Below are positions 28,740-35,670 of a stretch of DNA of 64,000 nt, one piece after another. The first letter of the stretch is position 1. Every line of letters starts with the position of its first letter. Source of the stretch: Acidimicrobiales bacterium (GTDB lineage: Bacteria > Actinomycetota > Acidimicrobiia > Acidimicrobiales > DATDAH01); NCBI GenBank assembly GCA_016794585.1, contig JAEUJM010000029.1, forward strand, positions 86,274 through 150,273. The letters run 5' to 3'. Under the pieces are notes generated by a model. It did no database searches, was not told the DNA's origin, and saw nothing but the letters and a program-made list of their open reading frames with translations. The translations under genes were made by a program, and so were the position numbers.

Positions 28740-30062
28740 ATGGCCCCGACCCCCGTCTCGCTCGGCCGCCGCTCCGACGGCGCCCCGCCCGGGCCGGCGC
28801 TGCCTTCCCCCCGCCCGCTCACCGCGCCGGCGCAGTTCCACGTCCTGGCCAAGCCGACCGGCCCCATCTGCAACCTGGACTGCGAGTACTGCTTCTTCCT
28901 GTCGAAAGAGGCGCTCTACCCCGGCGACCGGTTCCGCATGGGCGACGACGTCCTCGAGCAGTACCTCCGCCAGCTCCTCGAGTCGATGGACGGGCCGACC
29001 GCCACCATCGCGTGGCAGGGCGGCGAGCCCACGCTGATGGGTGTGGACTTCTTCCGCCGAGCGGTGGAGCTGGCCGAGTCGCTCAAGCGGCCCGGCCAGC
29101 GCCTCGAGCACACCATCCAGACCAACGGCACGCTCCTCACCGACGAGTGGTGCGAGCTCCTCGCCCGGCACCGGTTCCTCGTCGGCATCAGCATCGACGG
29201 CCCTCCCGACCTGCACGACGCCTACCGGGTCGACAAGCGGGGCGGGCCGACGTCGGACAAGGTGCTGCGGGGCCTCGAGCTGCTGAAGGCCCACGGCGTC
29301 GACTGGAACGTCCTGTGCACGGTGCACGCCGCCAACCAGCACGCGCCGCTGGAGATCTACCGGTGGTTCCGGGACGAGCTCGGCGCGGCACACGTCCAGC
29401 TCATCCCCATCGTCGAGCGCGACAACGACACCGGCTACCAGGAGGGCGACCGGGTCACCGTCCGCTCGGTGGATCCCGAGGCGTGGGGCGAGTTCCTCGT
29501 GTCGGTCTTCGACGAGTGGCTGCGCCACGACGTCGGCCGGGTGTTCGTGCCCCACTTCGACGCCGCCCTGGCGTCCTGGGTGGGGGCGCCGGCGTCGTTG
29601 TGCATCTTCGGCGAGACCTGCGGCGACGCCGTGGCCCTCGAGCACAACGGGGACCTCTACTCCTGCGACCACTTCGTCGAGCCCGCCCACCTGCTCGGCA
29701 ACATCGTCGACACCCACCTCGTCGAGCTGATGGCGTCCCCCCAGCAGCGTGCCTTCGGCGAGGCCAAGCGCGACACGCTGCCCCAGTACTGCCTCGACTG
29801 CGAGGTGCGCTTCGCCTGCCAGGGCGAGTGCCCCAAGAACCGGTTCACCACCACCCCCGACGGCGACCCGGGCCTCAACTACCTCTGTGCCGGGTACCGC
29901 CGCTTCTTCAACCACGTCGACGGGCCCATGCGCCTGATGGCCGATCTGCTCCGTCAGGGCCGCTTCGCCGACGAGGTCATGGGCATCTTCGCCGGCGCCG
30001 GCCGCAACGACCCGTGCCCGTGCGGCAGCGGCCGCAAGGCCAAGCTCTGCCACGGCCGCTGA
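28740..30062 (+). CDS. Anaerobic-type sulfatase-maturating enzyme (radical SAM, SPASM) with SEC-C tail
   Basis: 440 aa. It should oxidise the active-site Cys or Ser of sulfatases to formylglycine. The radical SAM cluster motif CNLDCEYC has cysteines 44, 48 and 51. A SPASM domain binds two more [4Fe-4S] clusters, with visible cysteines in CIFGETCGD, LYSCDHF and CLDCEVRFACQGECPKNRF. Length without the tail is typical of anSME. The last ~20 residues, NDPCPCGSGRKAKLCHGR, form a SEC-C zinc motif (C-x-C-x8-CH), more familiar from SecA and nucleases; its fusion here may help recruit client proteins. The arylsulfatase at 8860-11211 has a CSPTR client motif and is the obvious substrate in the window. 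Confidence 0.93.
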   Translation: MAPTPVSLGRRSDGAPPGPALPSPRPLTAPAQFHVLAKPTGPICNLDCEYCFFLSKEALYPGDRFRMGDDVLEQYLRQLLESMDGPTATIAWQGGEPTLMGVDFFRRAVELAESLKRPGQRLEHTIQTNGTLLTDEWCELLARHRFLVGISIDGPPDLHDAYRVDKRGGPTSDKVLRGLELLKAHGVDWNVLCTVHAANQHAPLEIYRWFRDELGAAHVQLIPIVERDNDTGYQEGDRVTVRSVDPEAWGEFLVSVFDEWLRHDVGRVFVPHFDAALASWVGAPASLCIFGETCGDAVALEHNGDLYSCDHFVEPAHLLGNIVDTHLVELMASPQQRAFGEAKRDTLPQYCLDCEVRFACQGECPKNRFTTTPDGDPGLNYLCAGYRRFFNHVDGPMRLMADLLRQGRFADEVMGIFAGAGRNDPCPCGSGRKAKLCHGR

Positions 30063-30098
30063 CCGTCACCCCACGCGTTCTGACACCAGGATCGAGTG

Positions 30099-32768
30099 CT
30101 AGGGGCGGGTGAGCGGGGGCTCGGGCGGGAGCACCGGATAGCGCAGCTCGATGGCGGGCTGGTGCTCGCGGAGGTCGATGTCGTACACGCCGCCGCGGTC
30201 GGTGGGGTACAGGCGCTCGAGGTCGTGGTTGACCAGCCACGGGTCGAGGTACTCGACCGGGAGTGGTCGACTGAAGAGGAAGCCCTGCGCGGACACGCAG
30301 CCCATGCGGACCAGCGCCCGGGCCGACGCCGTGGTCTCCACCCCTTCGGCGACCACGTCGAGGCCCAGGTTGCGGGCCAGGTCGATGATCGCGTGGACGA
30401 TGGTCTCGGCGGTCGCGTCGGCGGCCATCGCGGCGATGAACGACTGGTCGATCTTCAACGTGTCGACGTCGAGCGTGGTCAGGTAGGACAGCGAGGAGTG
30501 TCCGGTGCCGAAGTCGTCGATGGCCACCCGGACGCCGAGCTCGCGCAGGCGTCCCATCATCACGGCCGCTCGACCGGGGTTGACCATCAGCGTCGTCTCG
30601 GTGAGCTCGATCTCCAGGGCGGACGCGGGCACGCGCTCGGCCGCGAGCATGGCGCCGATGCTCTCGACGAGGTCGTCCTCGACGAGGTTGCGGGCGGACA
30701 CGTTGACCGACACCCGCAGCGGACGCCCCGCCCGTTGCCACACCCCGGCTTGGGCGATGGCCATGCCCAGGACGTGTCGGGTGAGGGGGTGGATGATGTC
30801 GGTGCGCTCGGCCACGGGGATGAACTCCGTGGGGGGCAGGCTGCGGCGCCCGGCCTGGCGCCAGCGCACGAGGGCCTCGACCCCGACGATGGTGCCGTCG
30901 GCCAGGTCCACCTGCGGCTGGTACTCGAGCACCAGCTCGTCGACCTCGATGGCGTGACGCAGGCGGCCGACCATGGCGAGCCGCTTGGGGCTGTAGTGGT
31001 CCAGGTCCGCGGCGTAGACGACCACCCCCGCGTGCTCCGCCTTGGCTGCGTACATCGCCACGTCGGCCTGGCGCAGCAAGCCGGATCCGTCGGTCGCGCC
31101 GTCGCCGGGAAGCGCCACCCCGATGCTGGCGTCGACGTCGACGTCGACCTCGCCGACGCTGAAGGGCTGGCGGAGCTGGGAGAGGACCTCCTGGGCACGC
31201 TGGGCCGCGGCGACCGGGCCCGCGGCGGTCACGAGGAGCGCGAACTCGTCCCCGCCGAGGCGGGCGAGCAGGCCGTCATCGCGCATCCAGGTGCCCAACC
31301 GACGACCGACCTCGATGAGCAGCTCGTCCCCACTGGCGTGGCCGAGGGTGTCGTTGACCTCCTTGAACCGGTCGAGGTCGACGAGCAGCACGGCGAAGGC
31401 GCTCCCTCCGGCGGCGAGCCGCTCCTCCAGGCGACGCTGGAAGAGCGTCCGGTTGGGGAGACCGGTGAGGGAGTCGTGGGTCGCCAGGAACTCGTTGCCC
31501 GCCGACTCGGCCCGGAGCCGGTCCACCAGCCCGACGTTGCGCAGCGACACGGCGGCGTGCGAACACAGGGTGGCGAACAGCCGAGCGTCTTCGCGGTCGA
31601 ATCGACGGGTGGCGCCGCTGCGGTCACCCACTCCGATCACCACCCGGTGACCCTCGCCCACGGTCAGGCACTCGACGAGCGCCTCGGAGAGCCCGGCGGC
31701 GGCGAGCTCGGCGGAGGCATGCCCCTTCGGTCCGTAGAGGCGGACCCCTTCGCGCGCCGTCGCGGTGGTCCGGTCGAAGCCGGTCACCGGCTCGGTGCCG
31801 ATGGTTCCCTCGCCGACGCGGTGCACCCGCTTCGAGGCATCGGGCGCGTCGGGCGACCACACCCACGCCGTGTCCGCCCGCAGCACGTCCGCGACGCGCG
31901 GGAGCAGGCTCGCCTCGACGTCGCCCGCGGCGACGGCGGCGCCGAGGTCCCGGGCGAACGCGTCCAGGCGCGCCATGGCGTTGTGGCGGGCCACGACCCG
32001 GGCATAGGCGCGGGACATCCCCACCACGAACACGATGATGGGCACCGCGAGCCACGCCTCGAGCCACCCCTCCTCGAGGCCGCTCACGATCATGAGGGCC
32101 ACGGCGAGGTCGATGACGGCCATCACCATCGGCACCCAGATGCCCCAGAGCAGCGACGGCTCCCAGGCGCCCTGGTGGAGGCTGATGGCAGCCGTGACGA
32201 CGACGCCGCCCACCAGGTCCGCGGCGATGACCGCGGCGGCCGCCGCCAACCAGGCCTCGGGGCCGAGCTCGGTCGGCACGCCGATGCTGACCAGGACCAC
32301 GCCGCCGACCGCCACCTCGAGGGCATGGGACAGCAGGTTGAGCAGCAGCTTCTCGCCCCGCTGGCGGCGCAGGAGGACCAGCACGACCGCAGAGGCCAGG
32401 ACGCGGGCCAGCACCACCAGCGTGACAGGGAGGAAGAACAGGCCCACGACCAGCGGCACGGAGGTCAGGGCGAACGCATGCGACTCCCGGCGCAGCTCGA
32501 TCTCCACCTCGAAGACCTCGGCGAGCAGGTAGAGCACGACCACGAGGGCGAAGATCCCCCAGTGCACGCCGTGGACGTCCTGGTGCACCTCGGCGCCGCC
32601 CAACGCGCCCAGAAGACCGACGAGGAGAACGCCCAGACTTCCACACAGCCACAGCACCCGACGACGACCGGCCTCCAAGTCGACCTCGCCCGGATGCTCC
32701 TGCGCGTCGCCCAGTGCGTCCGGTGCACCCGGTTCGTCCGTGGCGTCAGCGGCGTTCGGAAGCGTCAA
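30099..32768 (-). CDS. Membrane GGDEF-EAL cyclic-di-GMP protein
   Basis: 889 aa signalling protein. About seven hydrophobic segments occupy residues 35-270 (a MASE-like sensor), followed by a GAF-like region around 290-430 with DREDARLFATLCSHAAVSLR at its end. The GGDEF domain (about 440-600) keeps RLGGDEFALLV, so diguanylate cyclase activity is plausible; no RxxD inhibitory site is obvious. The EAL domain (about 615-865) has GVEALVRW, the SVNVSARNL and ELTETTLM strands, DDFGTGHSSLSYL and DTLKIDQSF, so phosphodiesterase activity is also plausible. Which predominates is unknown. The translation opens with TTG 32768 and the true start is uncertain. It is 19 bp downstream of the S8 protease gene. 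Confidence 0.93.
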   Translation of the reverse strand: MTLPNAADATDEPGAPDALGDAQEHPGEVDLEAGRRRVLWLCGSLGVLLVGLLGALGGAEVHQDVHGVHWGIFALVVVLYLLAEVFEVEIELRRESHAFALTSVPLVVGLFFLPVTLVVLARVLASAVVLVLLRRQRGEKLLLNLLSHALEVAVGGVVLVSIGVPTELGPEAWLAAAAAVIAADLVGGVVVTAAISLHQGAWEPSLLWGIWVPMVMAVIDLAVALMIVSGLEEGWLEAWLAVPIIVFVVGMSRAYARVVARHNAMARLDAFARDLGAAVAAGDVEASLLPRVADVLRADTAWVWSPDAPDASKRVHRVGEGTIGTEPVTGFDRTTATAREGVRLYGPKGHASAELAAAGLSEALVECLTVGEGHRVVIGVGDRSGATRRFDREDARLFATLCSHAAVSLRNVGLVDRLRAESAGNEFLATHDSLTGLPNRTLFQRRLEERLAAGGSAFAVLLVDLDRFKEVNDTLGHASGDELLIEVGRRLGTWMRDDGLLARLGGDEFALLVTAAGPVAAAQRAQEVLSQLRQPFSVGEVDVDVDASIGVALPGDGATDGSGLLRQADVAMYAAKAEHAGVVVYAADLDHYSPKRLAMVGRLRHAIEVDELVLEYQPQVDLADGTIVGVEALVRWRQAGRRSLPPTEFIPVAERTDIIHPLTRHVLGMAIAQAGVWQRAGRPLRVSVNVSARNLVEDDLVESIGAMLAAERVPASALEIELTETTLMVNPGRAAVMMGRLRELGVRVAIDDFGTGHSSLSYLTTLDVDTLKIDQSFIAAMAADATAETIVHAIIDLARNLGLDVVAEGVETTASARALVRMGCVSAQGFLFSRPLPVEYLDPWLVNHDLERLYPTDRGGVYDIDLREHQPAIELRYPVLPPEPPLTRP

Positions 32769-32787
32769 CTCCCCGACCCGCCGCCGG

Positions 32788-34302
32788 TCACTCCCACGTC
32801 CCTTCCCGCCAGGTGTGGCCCCGCCACGTGTGGCCCAGCCAGAGATCGGCCCGCCAGGTGTGTCCCGTCCAGACCTCGGACCGCCAGGTGTGGCCCTGCA
32901 AGGGCGACCCGCTCACCCCCATGCCCTGCCAGCCCGCACCGGCCCACACGTTGCCGTTCCACACCCCGCCGTCCCACGCCGCGCCCGCGGCGGCGAGCGG
33001 GGCCCACGTGGCCGGGGCCCATGGCGCGCCCTGGAGGTCGATCTCGCCCTGGAGCACCGTCCCGTCGGTGCCGACCAGGTGCTCGCCACCCCGAGCCGCT
33101 TCGATCGATCCCGTCCCCGTCGACACCGGGTGGGTCTGGTCGGCCACCGGAGTCGGGGCCCGCAGCGCGGCCCGGAGGTCGACGATGCCGGCGCCCTGGC
33201 CGGGCAGCGTGGGATCGGGCAACGGCCGAGCCGTGCCCACGAGGAGGGCCTTCAGCTGGTCCGGGGTGAGCTCGGGACGGTCGCTCAGCAGCTGGGCGGC
33301 GGCGCCCGCCACCACCGCCGCGGCCTGCGAGGTGCCCGATCCCTTGAACAGCGACCCGGCCACCACGGCCGCCGGGTTGGCGAGGTCGACCACCGATCCG
33401 GGGGCACGGAGGCCCAGGACCGACACGCCCGGGGCCACCAGGTCGACCCCCCGCTCCGGCGTGCCCAGTGCCGAGAAGGGGGCCACGACGTCATCGCCCC
33501 GATCGGAGGGGTTGCGCATGTCCGCCGCCCCGACGCTGATCACGTAGGGGTCGACGGCCGGGTCGGCCAGGGGGCCGGCCGAGTTGCCCCCGGCCGCCAC
33601 GACCACGATCCCGTGGTGCCACGCGGACTCGACCGCGTGGGCCAGCGGATCGACGAGGTAGGACTGGGTCGAGTCGGTGCCCCCCGACAGGCTGAGCACC
33701 CGGATGTTCATGCCCGGGTCCCGGCGGTGCTGCACCACCCAGTCGATGGCGGCGATCATCTGGGACACGTCGACGGCCCCGTCGGAGGCACCCACCTTCA
33801 CGTTGACGATGCGCGACTCGCGGGCCATGCCGCCCTCGCCGCCGATGATGCTGGCCATGTGGGTGCCGTGGCCGTAGGCGTCGACTCCCGCCGGGAGCCC
33901 GGCCTGGAGGTCGAGCGAGAGGTCGGGACCGTTGACCACGAGGCCTTGGTCGTCGAGCCCCGGCACGGGGGCGATGCCCGTGTCGACGAGCGCGACGTCG
34001 ATGCCCTGGCCGTCGGCGTCGCGGCGCTCGGCCCAGTCGGAGCGGATGATGTCGCGGATCTCGCGCCGGAGGATGGGCCGCACCGAGCCCCACGAGCGGA
34101 ACTCCTGGCCCCACCGCTGGCGGGAGTTCGGCTCCGACCAGCCGGCCTCGCGGCCCCGGTCGCCGTCGGCGCTCGCCGGTGGCGCGACCACGACCAGCGA
34201 CGCGCTCGCGATGGCGAGTGCAGCGGCGCTCGCCGCCATCGCCCGCCTCACGGTCCACCGCCGTCGGCGCTTCCCTTCGTCCCGCCCGAGAGATGTCCCC
34301 AC
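32788..34302 (-). CDS. Secreted S8 subtilisin-like protease with Trp-rich C-terminal repeats
   Basis: 504 aa. A long Sec-type signal (Arg-rich n-region, hydrophobic 22-41, cut near ASA-DG) precedes a subtilase domain with catalytic D107 (VALVDTG), H145 (YGHGTHMAS), oxyanion N240 (AAGGNSAG) and S325 (GSGTSQAAA). All four key residues are present. The Gln after the catalytic Ser is unusual; Met is typical. The final ~70 residues are Trp/Gly-rich and end in repeats of GHTWR at spacings of 10, 10 and 5 residues. There is no C-terminal anchor. The GTG start at 34302 follows GGGGGG. A strong-looking promoter lies at 34335-34363. The autotransport-independent, Trp-rich tail may bind cell wall; that is a guess. 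Confidence 0.9.
   Translation of the reverse strand: MGTSLGRDEGKRRRRWTVRRAMAASAAALAIASASLVVVAPPASADGDRGREAGWSEPNSRQRWGQEFRSWGSVRPILRREIRDIIRSDWAERRDADGQGIDVALVDTGIAPVPGLDDQGLVVNGPDLSLDLQAGLPAGVDAYGHGTHMASIIGGEGGMARESRIVNVKVGASDGAVDVSQMIAAIDWVVQHRRDPGMNIRVLSLSGGTDSTQSYLVDPLAHAVESAWHHGIVVVAAGGNSAGPLADPAVDPYVISVGAADMRNPSDRGDDVVAPFSALGTPERGVDLVAPGVSVLGLRAPGSVVDLANPAAVVAGSLFKGSGTSQAAAVVAGAAAQLLSDRPELTPDQLKALLVGTARPLPDPTLPGQGAGIVDLRAALRAPTPVADQTHPVSTGTGSIEAARGGEHLVGTDGTVLQGEIDLQGAPWAPATWAPLAAAGAAWDGGVWNGNVWAGAGWQGMGVSGSPLQGHTWRSEVWTGHTWRADLWLGHTWRGHTWREGTWE
32807..32897 (-). repeat. Coding repeats encoding GHTWR units
   Basis: Near-identical 15-16-bp units (on the plus strand CGCCAGGTGTGGCCC and variants) occur at about 32808, 32823, 32852 and 32882. 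The spacing is therefore 15, about 30 and 30 bp, all multiples of 15, so the reading frame is kept. They encode the GHTWR repeats at the end of the S8 protease. The high nucleotide identity suggests recent duplication or slippage within the tail. Confidence 0.75.
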
Positions 34303-34334
34303 AGTCGCCCCCCGGTGCCTCAGTTGTGGGGAGG

Positions 34335-34363
34335 AGCCTAAATCACCTGGGGTGACTTGGCAA
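34335..34363 (-). promoter_or_regulatory. Predicted promoter of the S8 protease with dyad in the spacer
   Basis: On the minus strand TTGCCA (34363-34358) and TAGGCT (34340-34335) are separated by 17 nt, a good housekeeping-type promoter in an otherwise GC-rich genome. The dyad TCACC-TGG-GGTGA at 34343-34355 is centred on base 34349, the exact middle of the 17-nt spacer. A site in that position is typical of regulators that act by reshaping or blocking the promoter. The start codon is at 34302. Confidence 0.55.
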
Positions 34364-34403
34364 ACGCTGAAAGTGGTTTATTGGTCCACCCTGCGTGACT
34401 GAC

Positions 34404-35609
34404 TCAGGAGTCAGCGGGCGCCGGGGCCCCGACGGACGCCTCGGCGGCGTCGCGTCCGTGGAGGGCGAAGCCCACCAGCGGGTAGATCAGCACCGACAGC
34501 ATGCCTGCGCCCACCAGCGCGGCGGCGTTCTCGGGGAGCATGCGCTCGGTCTCCAGGCCGATCTCGGTGATGACCACGACGAGGGGAAGCGCTGTGGCCG
34601 AGAAGAAGGCCAGGGCGGCCCGGTCCCGCCGGGACAGGTCGTTGCGGTACAGGACCATGGCCGGCACGCCACGGGCGAGGAGGAACAAGGCGAGGAAGAC
34701 CGGCACCCGCAGGAGGGTGGAGGGCTCGTCGAGCAGCGCGTCGAGGTCGAACTTCATGCCGCTGACCACGAAGAAGATGGGGATGAGGAAGCCGAAGCCG
34801 AGGGCCGAGAGCTTCGACCCCACCGCTTCGGCCTGGTCTCCGGCGGTGAAGAGCCGCACGATGATGCCCGCGGTGAACGCGCCGAGGAGGACGTCGAGAC
34901 CGAGGTGACCGGCCACCCACACCAGGGCCACCACGAGCAGGACGGCGATGCGCACCGGGAGCTGGGCGCTCGAGTCGAGGTGGCGGCGCATGAGCTCGAC
35001 CACCTTCGGGGTGCGCGCTCGGGTGGCGATCAGGGTGGCGGCCACCGCGAGCGCGATGAACACGACCAGCAGGATCACCGTGAGACCCGGGTTGTCGCTC
35101 GTGAGCAGCAGGGCGATGGCGACGATGGGGAGGAACTCGCCCACGGTGCCGACGGCGAGGACGAGCCCACCGAAGCGTGACTCGAGCACGCCGGCATCGC
35201 TCAGCATCGGCAGCAGCGTCCCCAGCGCCGTCGTGGTCACGGCCAGGCCGATCAGCAGGTCCGAATGGGCGAAGCCGTCGAGCACCATCACCGCACCGCA
35301 GGCCAGGCCGATGGCCAGCGAAAGAAACCAACCCCGGGTCGCAAGGCTCAGCGGCCGGCCCCTGATGCGCTCGAGGTCGATCTCGTAGCCGGCGAGGAAC
35401 ATCAAGAAGCTGAGGCCCAGGTTGCCGAAGCCGGCCACCACCGGAGTCACCTCGGCGAGCCCGAGCACCTGCTGGCCGATGACCACGCCGAACGCGATCT
35501 CGAGGACGACACCGGGGATCCGGAACCGGCGCAGGGCCTCGGCGGCCAAGGGCGCCAGCACCGCCGCCACGATGATGAGGGCGAGCGACGAGGCGCTGGC
35601 CGTGTCCAT
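34404..35609 (-). CDS. Cation:proton antiporter, CPA2 (Kef-like) type
   Basis: 401 aa with 11-13 spans. Features of the CPA2 fold include RIPGVVLEIAFGVVIG near residue 30, FLMFLAGYEIDLERIRG near 90, the unwound GTVGEFLPIVAIALLL segment and GLDVLLGAFTAGIIVR. Unlike KefB/KefC it has no C-terminal RCK (TrkA-N) domain, so it is closer to the short NapA/YbaL-core proteins. It exchanges K+ or Na+ for protons at the membrane. It is divergent from the kinase-like/flippase gene at 35671 and upstream of the S8 protease on the same strand, from which a promoter separates it. Confidence 0.9.
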   Translation of the reverse strand: MDTASASSLALIIVAAVLAPLAAEALRRFRIPGVVLEIAFGVVIGQQVLGLAEVTPVVAGFGNLGLSFLMFLAGYEIDLERIRGRPLSLATRGWFLSLAIGLACGAVMVLDGFAHSDLLIGLAVTTTALGTLLPMLSDAGVLESRFGGLVLAVGTVGEFLPIVAIALLLTSDNPGLTVILLVVFIALAVAATLIATRARTPKVVELMRRHLDSSAQLPVRIAVLLVVALVWVAGHLGLDVLLGAFTAGIIVRLFTAGDQAEAVGSKLSALGFGFLIPIFFVVSGMKFDLDALLDEPSTLLRVPVFLALFLLARGVPAMVLYRNDLSRRDRAALAFFSATALPLVVVITEIGLETERMLPENAAALVGAGMLSVLIYPLVGFALHGRDAAEASVGAPAPADS

Positions 35610-35670
35610 GGGCGAGTGAGGTTAACCCAAGGGTCACGGGCTCCTCCGCTTCTCCTAGGATCCTGCGGAC

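Noticed and set aside
30096..33269. Open reading frame of 1057 codons on the plus strand
   Set aside because: Antisense of the GGDEF-EAL and S8 protease genes, no recognisable domain, composition of a shadow frame.
34399..34414. Inverted repeat CTGACTC-AG-GAGTCAG at the end of the CPA2 antiporter gene
   Set aside because: A 2-nt loop and no T tract on the minus strand make it a poor terminator; overlaps the stop codon, so partly coding.
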